The position numbers were made by a program, and so were the translations under genes. A stretch of DNA of 20,732 nt from Chloroflexia bacterium (GTDB lineage: Bacteria > Chloroflexota > Chloroflexia > Thermomicrobiales > UBA6265): positions 1 through 20,732 of the forward strand of contig JACCVC010000129.1 in assembly GCA_013698305.1 (NCBI GenBank), given 5' to 3'. This document shows, piece by piece, positions 6,840-13,861 of the stretch (its first letter is position 1; the number at the start of each line of letters is the position of its first letter). Below the pieces are notes generated by a model, which saw nothing but the letters and a program-made list of their open reading frames with translations, was not told the origin of the DNA and did not search any database.

Positions 6840-7535
6840 ATGAGCGCATCTGAACACCCACCTCTCGCGATAGGACCTTCCATCCTGTCGGCTGACTTTC
6901 TTCGCTTTGGGGAGGCGCTGCGACAGTCCGAAGACGCCAAAGCCAACTACATTCACTTCGATGTGATGGATGGCCATTTCGTGCCCAATATCTCGATAGG
7001 ATTTCCGCTACTGGATGCGACAGTGCGGGGCACGTCGCTACCGGTCGACGTGCACCTGATGATCGACAACCCGGATCGCTGGGCGCCGGAGTTCGCGGCC
7101 CAAGGCGCGGCGCAGGTGACGTTCCATGCGGAAGCAACGTACAACGCTCATCGCGTGGCCGCGAGCATTGTGGAACGCGGGGCAGCGGCCGGGATAGCGA
7201 TCAATCCCGCAACTTCACTGGCCATGGTCCAGGAGATGTTGCCATTCATTTCCAATCTATTGGTGATGACGATCAACCCCGGATTTGGCGGGCAGGAGCT
7301 TATTCCGGAAATGGTCGGCAAGGTCAGGCGGGCGCGGCAGTTGATCGACGCGTTAAATCCTGCGTGTGCCTTGCAGGTCGATGGCGGCGTTGCGCCTGAC
7401 ACGATTGCAATGCTATTCGCGGCGGGCGCGAACAGCTTCGTGGCGGGGAGCTCGGTGTTCAATGATGAACGTGACGTTGCCGCCAACATCAGGGCTCTGC
7501 GTGATGCCGCTATTGGCAGGAACTCAGGTGGATGA
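6840..7535 (+). CDS. rpe: ribulose-phosphate 3-epimerase
   Basis: The 231-aa protein is a textbook RPE TIM barrel. Seen motifs are IGPSILSADFLRFG (N-terminal strand), YIHFDVMDGHFVPNISIGF (metal-binding His and catalytic Asp), VDVHLMIDNPDRW, FHAEA, MTINPGFGGQ (phosphate loop side), LQVDGGVAPDT (second catalytic Asp) and FVAGSSVF. It interconverts ribulose-5-phosphate and xylulose-5-phosphate in the pentose phosphate pathway. The ATG has an AGGAAG element about 10 nt upstream. It is a single gene on this strand. Its last 12 nt overlap the 3' end of the convergent MFS gene, so the two messages are complementary at their ends. Length is normal for the family. Confidence 0.95.
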   Translation: MSASEHPPLAIGPSILSADFLRFGEALRQSEDAKANYIHFDVMDGHFVPNISIGFPLLDATVRGTSLPVDVHLMIDNPDRWAPEFAAQGAAQVTFHAEATYNAHRVAASIVERGAAAGIAINPATSLAMVQEMLPFISNLLVMTINPGFGGQELIPEMVGKVRRARQLIDALNPACALQVDGGVAPDTIAMLFAAGANSFVAGSSVFNDERDVAANIRALRDAAIGRNSGG

Positions 7536-9101
7536 GGTCGCGCGAATGGAGGACAGCCGTCGAGCCGCGATCAGCGCGCATGCGCTCAGGATTGCCGACA
7601 CCACAAAGGTCTCCTGCACGACCTGAACTCCCAGAGGGATGGCACGAGTGACGATGTACTCCTGCTGGCGGATCAAATACTCAGCGGTTGATTCGGCATC
7701 GGTTTGCATGATCGGCTCGAGCTCGCCGGTCAATACCTGGAGCCGCTGCACTCCTAGTGAGGTGAGGAGAGAGATACCGATGGTCATTCCCAGCAGCCTG
7801 AATACCAGGAGCGTCGCCGCCGCGACACCGTAGGATGTGGACGCTGAAGAGTCGAGTGCCGTGGCGCTCAACGGCGTCAGGGCCAGCCCGATGCCAGCAC
7901 CGGCGATGCCCAGCCCAATCGCCATCCAGCCGTAGTCAGCGTACTCAAGCAGCGGGAACACCGAGAGGTTGCCGAACACCGTCAGCACCAAGCCGATCGA
8001 CGTGATCTGGCTGGTGGACCAGGTTCCCAGGAGCCTGCCGGCAATAATCGAGCTGATCGCGATCGTGAGCGTGAACGGGGCGAGCAGGATAGCGCTTCGC
8101 ACGCCAGTGTTTGAGCCTGATTCTACCAGCGCGACGATGATCGGCACATTGACCATACCGGTCATCAACACCGTGCCAAGGAGCGCGTTCGCCGCCAGAG
8201 AAGCGCGGTAGGCGGCGTTGGCGAGCAGCAGACGTGGGAGAAAGGTGTCGTGGCCACTGCGGATGCGCCAGGCGAACACGATCAGCGCACTCGAGGCTGT
8301 TGCAAGGAGCAGGGGGATCCTGTCGGCGAGCGGATTGGGCGTGCCGCCGAAGGCCCTTAGACCCCGGCCCGCCGTCGCCCCTATCTCACCACCTGATGCC
8401 AACGCCATGTTGGCCGAGACGAGAAAGATCGTCAGCAAAACAAAGCCTGCAATGTCCAGCTTTCCGAGCAGGCTTCGGACCTGTGCGCGGGAGGTTGAAT
8501 CCTGGGTGTGAGACGGCAGCAGTCGAGCCGCAGGAAACAGCATGAGCGCAAGTGGGACATTGATCCAGAACACCAGGCGCCAGGGTTCGTCAACGAATGT
8601 GAGCCGGTTGGCGACTATGGCTCCGTAGACAGGTCCGGACACCCAACCGAGGGTGTCTAGCGCTCCGACGGCGCCGACCGCCTGAGCCCGCTGGGCGCCT
8701 TCGAAGGAGCGTGCGGCGACCGCAAGGGCAATTGGCAGCAGCGCACCACCACCGAAGCCCTGGATGGCGCGGGCGATCACCAGATCCTGGAGGGATCCGG
8801 CGCTTGCACACCAGATTGACCCGACCGAGAACACCAGCAACGCTGCGACGAAAACCGAGCGGACTCCCACGAGATCTGTGAGGCGACCGACCAGCGGAAT
8901 CGACACGACATAGGCGATGAGGTAGCTGTTGACGACCCAAATATACCGGTCGATATCGGCGGTGTTGATGCCCAGGTCGGAGATCATGGAGGGCAGGATC
9001 GTAGCCACGACCGTGAGATCAATGGCGCCGAAAAACACCGCAATCAGGGCGACAATATGAGGAGGGCTTCTGAAGCTGGAACCCACCTGTTGCCTATCCA
9101 T
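7524..9101 (-). CDS. MFS exporter, 14-helix DHA2 type, P55/Rv1410c-like
   Basis: The start is the ATG at 9101, one base into the TGA of the upstream lipoprotein gene (TGATG), giving 525 aa. The longer open frame upstream lies inside that lipoprotein gene. Seen motifs are FGAIDLTVVATILPSM in helix 1, motif A GRLTDLVGVR between helices 2 and 3, RAIQGFGGGALLPIALA in helix 4, and motif C GWVSGPVYGA in helix 5. The hydrophobic pattern fits about 14 helices. GAGIGLALTPLSATAL and FRLLGMTIGISLLTSLG near the end resemble, from memory, the mycobacterial exporter Rv1410c (P55), including a long polar stretch before the last helix (QRLQVLTGELEP to RQQEYIV). Rv1410c moves triacylglycerol with the lipoprotein LprG. 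Here too a lipoprotein gene lies directly upstream, so lipid export is the preferred inference over drug efflux. Confidence 0.82.
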   Translation of the reverse strand: MDRQQVGSSFRSPPHIVALIAVFFGAIDLTVVATILPSMISDLGINTADIDRYIWVVNSYLIAYVVSIPLVGRLTDLVGVRSVFVAALLVFSVGSIWCASAGSLQDLVIARAIQGFGGGALLPIALAVAARSFEGAQRAQAVGAVGALDTLGWVSGPVYGAIVANRLTFVDEPWRLVFWINVPLALMLFPAARLLPSHTQDSTSRAQVRSLLGKLDIAGFVLLTIFLVSANMALASGGEIGATAGRGLRAFGGTPNPLADRIPLLLATASSALIVFAWRIRSGHDTFLPRLLLANAAYRASLAANALLGTVLMTGMVNVPIIVALVESGSNTGVRSAILLAPFTLTIAISSIIAGRLLGTWSTSQITSIGLVLTVFGNLSVFPLLEYADYGWMAIGLGIAGAGIGLALTPLSATALDSSASTSYGVAAATLLVFRLLGMTIGISLLTSLGVQRLQVLTGELEPIMQTDAESTAEYLIRQQEYIVTRAIPLGVQVVQETFVVSAILSACALIAARRLSSIRATSST

Positions 9102-9832
9102 CAATCTGCCAGGTCGGGACGTTCGATGGTCACGTCCTGATTGTGGCCGGTGAGCCTCATCGTCCAGGTAGCAGGATTTTCCTTCTCGTTGTCTTCCGGC
9201 TCCGCGACCTGGAGCTGAAGGACATTGCTGGTGTCCTGATCGATCCAGAGCGTGACGGTGATGATGTCGCCATCGACCGTGCCGGAGGTGAGGCTGGAGA
9301 TGGTGTCGTTGTCGACCGTTCCCTGAACCGGCCAGGTCTCCCGACCGCCGATAGTCTCCACGTCGAGGAGATCGGGATTCTCCAACCTGCCCGCGACTGG
9401 GCCAAGCCCGTCCTGGTCGTCGAAGAGCACGGTCGGGTTGTAGCCGAACTCCTCGGGCGAGGGCTCCCAGGCTCCAGATAGCAGGTTCGTCGTCCATGCC
9501 TCCTCGTCGATGGTGATCATGCGGATGGAGACGTTCTGGGCGCCGAGCAGCTCGACCTGGAACTCGACGTCCACTCGGTCGGGTCGGGCGAGGTCACCCC
9601 GAGCGGCGAGAAGCCTGATGGTTCCGGCGTCGTCGACCCAGGTGTCGCCCTCGATCTCGAGGTTGAAGCGCAGGGTATTGGTGGCGGCTAGCGAGTCGCT
9701 GGCCTGGGTCAGGAGCGTGACGGCATCGACAGACTGTGTCGTAGAGGGACTGGAGTCGTCGTCACCGCCGCAGCCAACGAACACAACTACCATCCCGATC
9801 ATCATGAGTCCCAATCGAAGGTGGAGTTTCAA
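9101..9832 (-). CDS. LprG/LppX-like lipoprotein
   Basis: The 243-aa protein has a lipoprotein signal peptide: KLHLRLG charged start, a hydrophobic core MMIGMVVVFVG, and lipobox F-V-G-C with Cys21, followed by an acidic GGDDDSS linker. The mature part reads DAVTLLTQASDSLAATNTL, then mostly beta-strand sequence with repeated DTWVDDAG and GRETWPVQGTVDND patterns. This is the layout of the LppX/LprA/F/G family, whose half-barrel binds lipids. The only workable upstream start is TTG at 9832, because an in-frame TGA lies 18 nt before it; ATG codons at 9805 or 9802 would drop the charged n-region. It is the first gene of a two-gene unit and overlaps the exporter start by one base. The lipid-binding role is inferred from family and context; exact homology needs a profile search. 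Confidence 0.75.
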   Translation of the reverse strand: MKLHLRLGLMMIGMVVVFVGCGGDDDSSPSTTQSVDAVTLLTQASDSLAATNTLRFNLEIEGDTWVDDAGTIRLLAARGDLARPDRVDVEFQVELLGAQNVSIRMITIDEEAWTTNLLSGAWEPSPEEFGYNPTVLFDDQDGLGPVAGRLENPDLLDVETIGGRETWPVQGTVDNDTISSLTSGTVDGDIITVTLWIDQDTSNVLQLQVAEPEDNEKENPATWTMRLTGHNQDVTIERPDLAD

Positions 9833-9881
9833 GAAGCGTCGCTTTCGTCATGCCGCGCGAATTCGAGACGACAGGGCTGTC

Positions 9882-9894
9882 AGACTGGTAGTCT
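9882..9894. promoter_or_regulatory. 13-nt palindrome between divergent lipoprotein and PP2C genes
   Basis: AGACT-GGT-AGTCT is a perfect palindrome in the 157-nt divergent gap. On the - strand it abuts an extended -10-like TGC-TAGACT; on the + strand it contains TAGTCT. No matching -35 boxes were found. It is a candidate operator or promoter core only. Confidence 0.25.
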
Positions 9895-9989
9895 AGCACC
9901 GGGCGCGGGCGAGTCGCGCGCGATTTGTGGAACATGATGCCGAGGAGTTGCCTGTTCTCGTCAGAGCAGGCTGTTGGAGGGACATCGTC

Positions 9990-10886
9990 GTGCTGACCGA
10001 GCAACGGCCACTTGAGGTAGAAGTAGGAAGCGCCAGCAGAGTCGGCGGTCGCGATCATAATGAGGATGCGGTCCTGGTGCAACCAATCGGCGCCAATGGG
10101 CAAGCATGGCTGCTTGCGGTGGCCGACGGGATGGGAGGGCACGAGGGCGGAGAAGTCGCAAGCGGCATTGCCATCGACGTCCTGAAGGAGCAGTTGGGCG
10201 GCACCGTGCCGGCGGACGTCAGATTGGAACTGACCCGCGCATACCGTACCGCCAACGACCGAATCTGGGCACAGGGACAGGATGTACCGGTCGATCGGCA
10301 TATGGGGACCACCCTGGTCGCCGCGATTCTGAACGGGCCTTACCTCACGATAGCCAATGTGGGTGACAGCCGGGCGTACCTGATTCGCGCCAACCAGGTG
10401 CTTCAAATCACCAACGATCACTCTGTCGTCGCTGAGCAGGCAGCACGCGGTGAAATCGGACAGGAAGAGCAGCGAGCGAGCGCGAACCGCAACATGCTCA
10501 CCGCGGCGGTAGGCACAACGGAGCGCCTGGAACGCAAACTGCCAGAGATCTTCGAGTTGAGCCTGCTGCCTGAGGACAAGCTCCTGCTGTGTTCGGACGG
10601 TTTCTATGACGTGATCGACCAGCAGGAATACGCCGCTCAACTCGGCACTGGCGATCCCAACACCATGTCGATGGCGTTGGTCTCGCTGGCGGAGCAGCGA
10701 AACACGACCGACAACGTCTCTGCGGTTGTACTGATAGCTCGGCCGTCGCGGGCCACGACACAACGCGTGGAACTGGAAACGACGATCGCCGAGACGAAGC
10801 CACAGGGCAATCCGATCGTCGTCGCGATCGTCGTGCTGCTGGCAGCCGTCCTGATTGTCGCCATCGCCTTCTTTTTCCTGCTGTAG
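9990..10886 (+). CDS. PP2C-family Ser/Thr protein phosphatase with C-terminal membrane anchor (PstP-like)
   Basis: I place the start at GTG 9990 because GGAGG lies 9 nt upstream; an in-frame GTG at 9927 has no ribosome-binding site. The result is 298 aa. PP2C motifs are RDHNEDA (21-27), LLAVADGMGGHEGGE (metal-binding Asp46 and Gly47), MGTTLVAAIL (105-114), NVGDSRAYLIR (123-133), LLLCSDGFYDVI (metal-binding Asp203) and TTDNVSAVVL (Asp241, Asn242). A charged linker is followed by one membrane helix at the very C-terminus (about 276-298), leaving no outer domain, so the catalytic part faces the cytoplasm. The family removes phosphate from Ser/Thr in a Mn/Mg-dependent way and usually opposes Hanks-type kinases. 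It is the first gene of PP2C-amidohydrolase-ruvA and diverges from the lipoprotein gene. Confidence 0.92.
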   Translation: MLTEQRPLEVEVGSASRVGGRDHNEDAVLVQPIGANGQAWLLAVADGMGGHEGGEVASGIAIDVLKEQLGGTVPADVRLELTRAYRTANDRIWAQGQDVPVDRHMGTTLVAAILNGPYLTIANVGDSRAYLIRANQVLQITNDHSVVAEQAARGEIGQEEQRASANRNMLTAAVGTTERLERKLPEIFELSLLPEDKLLLCSDGFYDVIDQQEYAAQLGTGDPNTMSMALVSLAEQRNTTDNVSAVVLIARPSRATTQRVELETTIAETKPQGNPIVVAIVVLLAAVLIVAIAFFFLL

Positions 10887-10898
10887 CATGGGACGCAC

Positions 10899-11777
10899 AT
10901 GCCGACCTCTGGACGAAAACTGACAATCATCGACGCCCATACGCACCTGTTTCCGCCCGAGGTCGCCAAGGATCCGTCGGCCTTCATCTCGCGGGATGCC
11001 TGGTTCGCGGAGACGCACAGCAAGCAGGGAACCGAGTTCCCCGACGCGTCCGACCTGATCCGCAGCATGGACGACGCCGGCATCGCGGTGTCCGTCGTGG
11101 CGGCATGGCCCTGGAAGAGTCCGGACCTGTGCAGCCGACACAACGACTTCCTCGCGGACGCCATATCCAAGAGCGATGGACGACTGGTATGGCTCGGAAT
11201 CGTGAATCCGACAAAGTACGGCGCGGCTGACGAGGTGCGCAGATGCGCGTCGATGGGGGCTCATGGCGTCGGAGAACTCAACGCCAATGCGCAGGGTTTC
11301 CTATGGGATTCATTGTCCGAGCTACAGGGTTTTGTGGAGGCATGTGTCGCTGAGAGCCTTCCGATTCTCGCGCATGTGTCGGAACCTGTCGGGCACGTGT
11401 ATCCCGGCAAGGGTACGGCTACACCGGAGCGATTCGTTCGATTCGCTGAGGCGTTCACCGAGCTGTCGATAGTCGCGGCGCACTGGGGTGGAGGGCTACC
11501 GTTCTACGAGTTGATGCCGGAAGTGGCCGAAGATTTACGCCATGTGTGGTATGACTCCGCAGCGTCGAGCTACCTGTACGAGCATCGGGTCGCTGGCATC
11601 GTCGAGTCTCTCGTCGGGGCCAAGCGGATCCTGTGGGGATCGGACTATCCTGTGCTTCGGCAAAAACGCTTCCTGAAGCGATTTCTCGAACAGGTTTCGG
11701 CAGACGGAGCGGCAGCAACGACGAGTGGCAATGCGCTATCGGTGTATCAGATCGACCTGCCGGGAGACGACTCGTGA
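10899..11777 (+). CDS. amidohydrolase-2 family metal-dependent hydrolase
   Basis: The 292-aa protein is a TIM-barrel amidohydrolase. Metal-binding residues appear in order: DAHTH (12-16) on strand 1, HVSEP mid-protein, AAHWGGG, and the late Asp in LWGSDYPV. These fit the amidohydrolase-2 (ACMSD-like) family rather than TatD. GELNANAQGF and the glycine-rich surroundings are also typical. Family members act as decarboxylases or hydrolases on small carbonyl compounds; the substrate here cannot be read. The gene begins 12 nt after the PP2C stop, with a weak GGGA element, and its stop overlaps the ruvA start by 4 nt (GTGA). No link between its chemistry and its neighbours is evident. Confidence 0.82.
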   Translation: MPTSGRKLTIIDAHTHLFPPEVAKDPSAFISRDAWFAETHSKQGTEFPDASDLIRSMDDAGIAVSVVAAWPWKSPDLCSRHNDFLADAISKSDGRLVWLGIVNPTKYGAADEVRRCASMGAHGVGELNANAQGFLWDSLSELQGFVEACVAESLPILAHVSEPVGHVYPGKGTATPERFVRFAEAFTELSIVAAHWGGGLPFYELMPEVAEDLRHVWYDSAASSYLYEHRVAGIVESLVGAKRILWGSDYPVLRQKRFLKRFLEQVSADGAAATTSGNALSVYQIDLPGDDS

Positions 11778-12364
11778 TCGCCGGCCTCCAAGGCAGCGTC
11801 GCGCAGATCGAAGCGGATGCCCTGGTGATCGATGTCCACGGGGTCTTTTACCGGACGTACGTACCCACTTCCGTCTTGCGGGGAGGCGACGTACGTGTGG
11901 GTAGCGATGTGTTCCTGCACACACACCAGGTTGTCCGGGAGGACTCGCTGACCCTGTACGGATTCCCGAGTGGGCCGGATGTCACGTGGTTCCGGACGTT
12001 GCTCGGCGTCAATGGCGTAGGTCCGAGGGTTGCGCTGGCGATGCTTTCCCGTTTTCAGGGTGACCAGCTGCTCGACGTGGTCCACCGCGAGGATGTTGGG
12101 GCGCTTTCGTCAGTTCCCGGGATCGGCAGGAAGACGGCGTCGCGCATCCTGCTCGATCTTCGTGGAAAGCTGCCTGAACCAAGTTCCACCGACGCCAGTG
12201 CGGCGGCGATGCGCGAGGATGCCGAACTGATCGAGGCGCTGGAATCACTGGGTTACACCCGTACTGAGGCGGCGACCGCGTCGATGGGAATCGACATCAG
12301 TCTCGATGCTGATCTCGAAGCACGATTGCTGGCGGCGCTGCGCGAGCTCTCTCCCGCCAGCTGA
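11774..12364 (+). CDS. ruvA: Holliday junction branch-migration subunit RuvA
   Basis: The frame is open from 11633, but homology begins at the GTG at 11774, giving 196 aa, the usual RuvA length. Domain I is an OB fold (IAGLQGSVAQIEADALVIDV, then REDSLTLYGF). Domain II carries two helix-hairpin-helix motifs: LLGVNGVGPRVALAML (77-92) and LSSVPGIGRKTASRIL (111-126). Domain III (about 150-196; ELIEALESLGYTRTEA) is the RuvB-binding part. RuvA tetramers hold the Holliday junction open while RuvB drives branch migration. The GTGA overlap with the amidohydrolase stop implies coupled translation. Neither ruvB nor ruvC lies next to it, unlike the common ruvC-ruvA-ruvB order. Confidence 0.95.
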   Translation: MIAGLQGSVAQIEADALVIDVHGVFYRTYVPTSVLRGGDVRVGSDVFLHTHQVVREDSLTLYGFPSGPDVTWFRTLLGVNGVGPRVALAMLSRFQGDQLLDVVHREDVGALSSVPGIGRKTASRILLDLRGKLPEPSSTDASAAAMREDAELIEALESLGYTRTEAATASMGIDISLDADLEARLLAALRELSPAS

Positions 12365-12418
12365 CGTGTTCCGGAAGGCCCGGGTGACAATCCACTCATG
12401 TTGCGGCTGCGCAGCGGC

Positions 12419-12473
12419 CGATCCTGTGTCTGCCAAGAACGCTGGATTGTGACACCGGGCCGATACAGGATCG
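12419..12473. repeat. 9-bp inverted repeat between ruvA and hisD
   Basis: CGATCCTGT (12419-12427) is repeated in inverse as ACAGGATCG (12465-12473), 37 nt apart, in the 135-nt gap between convergent ruvA and hisD. The loop is long for a terminator and no T-tract follows. No gene or other signal was seen in this gap. Confidence 0.3.
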
Positions 12474-12499
12474 ACCACTACGAATTGGCTTGCTCCAAG

Positions 12500-13846
12500 T
12501 TATCGCTGGCGCCGACGGCGAATAGCGGCGGCATGTCCTGTGAGCCCCTCCGCATTAGCCAGCAGTTCCACGGCGTCGCCAAGTTCCTCTACCGCCCGGG
12601 CGTTCGCGGCGATAAGCGAGATCACCTTCTGAAACTCGCCGACATGAATAGGCGAGGAATAGCGGGCGGTCCCACCGGTGGGCATGACGTGGCTCGGTCC
12701 CGCCGCATAGTCACCCAACGCCTCGGGACTGTCCTCGCCGATGAACACACCCGCCGCATGCTTGATCGCTGGCAGGAGTTCCCAGGGGTTTGTCACCAGC
12801 AGGCAGAGGTGCTCGGGTGCGTATGCATTGGCAAGTGAGACTGCCTGATTCAGGTTGTCGACCACGACGACCCGCCCTGTCGAGGAGAGGGACGCACGGA
12901 TGATCTCCGCCCGATCAAGCTCCTCTGTCTGGCGTTCGAGCTCGCGGTGAACGCTATCGGCAAGCTTGCGAGACGTCGTGATGAGGATCGCGGTTGCGAT
13001 CGTGTCATGCTCCGCCTGGGCGATCAGGTCGGCGGCCACGAGTTCAAGGTCTGCCGATTCGTCCGCGATCAGCATCGTTTCAGTGGGACCGGGGAGCTGA
13101 TCGAGATCAACGACACCATAGACCGCCTGTTTGGCAAGCACCACGAAGATATTGCCTGGCCCGCAGATCTTGTCGACGTGGGGAATGGTTTCGGTTCCAT
13201 AGGCCAGCGCGGCGATTGCCTGGGCGCCGCCGACTGCAAACACCCGGTCGACTTCCGCGATCTCAGCCGCCGCGAGTATCGTGGGCGAGATGTGACCGTC
13301 CCTGCCTGGCGGGGCCGCGATCACGATCTCCTCAACTCCAGCGACCTTTGCGGGAATCGCGGTCATGAGCAAAGACGAAGGGTAGGCAGCGAGTCCACCG
13401 GGCGTGTAGATGCCGACACGCTCCAATGGTCGGGTCATCTGTCCGAATGTGCCGAGCGGCGTCTGATCAAACCAGCTATGAGCAGGCTCTCTTTGGTGGA
13501 ACTGCCTGATCCGGTCCGACGCGGTTCGCATTGCGGCGACAAGATCAGGGTCAAGCGACTCACGAGCTGACACCCATTGTTGCCGTGGCACCTCGAAGGA
13601 TTTGCCCACAGCGCCGTCGAACGCCTCCGTGTACCGCAGTACCGCTGCGTCGCCGTCGGTCCGCACGTGGGCGAGGATGCGATCGACTACCTGGCGGGCG
13701 GATAGATCGTCTCCAAAGACCCTCCTGATGCCGTCACGAATCGAGCTGGAGAGAACGGGATCGAGGAACGAGCCGCGCCGGGCAAGGTCCGCGAGAGCAG
13801 CTTCGAAGCCATCAATGCGCTTGATCGAAACGAGATCGGGTTCCAT
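12500..13846 (-). CDS. hisD: histidinol dehydrogenase
   Basis: The 448-aa protein spans the whole HisD family. NAD-binding region: RVGIYTPGGLAAYPSSLLM (143-161) and VFAVGGAQAIAALAYGTETI. CGPGNIFV (228-235) and DLDQLPGPTETM are conserved. Zinc ligands appear as Gln277 and His280 in IAQAEHD, Asp379 in LGDYAAGPSHVMP, and His438 in AEGLTGHAA. The catalytic pair is Glu345-His346 in YAPEHL. It performs the last two oxidations of histidine synthesis, histidinol to histidine. The ATG at 13846 is 15 nt after the pheT stop with only a weak AAAGAAC upstream, so it probably forms one message with pheS-pheT. No other his gene is in the window. All catalytic residues are present, so an active enzyme is expected. 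Confidence 0.94.
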   Translation of the reverse strand: MEPDLVSIKRIDGFEAALADLARRGSFLDPVLSSSIRDGIRRVFGDDLSARQVVDRILAHVRTDGDAAVLRYTEAFDGAVGKSFEVPRQQWVSARESLDPDLVAAMRTASDRIRQFHQREPAHSWFDQTPLGTFGQMTRPLERVGIYTPGGLAAYPSSLLMTAIPAKVAGVEEIVIAAPPGRDGHISPTILAAAEIAEVDRVFAVGGAQAIAALAYGTETIPHVDKICGPGNIFVVLAKQAVYGVVDLDQLPGPTETMLIADESADLELVAADLIAQAEHDTIATAILITTSRKLADSVHRELERQTEELDRAEIIRASLSSTGRVVVVDNLNQAVSLANAYAPEHLCLLVTNPWELLPAIKHAAGVFIGEDSPEALGDYAAGPSHVMPTGGTARYSSPIHVGEFQKVISLIAANARAVEELGDAVELLANAEGLTGHAAAIRRRRQR

Positions 13847-13861
13847 GAGCGTTCTTTGCTT

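Noticed and set aside
9102..9497. N-terminal extension of the MFS frame
   Set aside because: It lies wholly inside the lipoprotein gene; the MFS family start and the TGATG junction place the start at 9101.
9762..11264. 500-codon open frame on the - strand
   Set aside because: It is antisense to the PP2C and amidohydrolase genes, with low-complexity His/Arg-rich shadow sequence and no domain; the + strand genes carry complete catalytic motifs.
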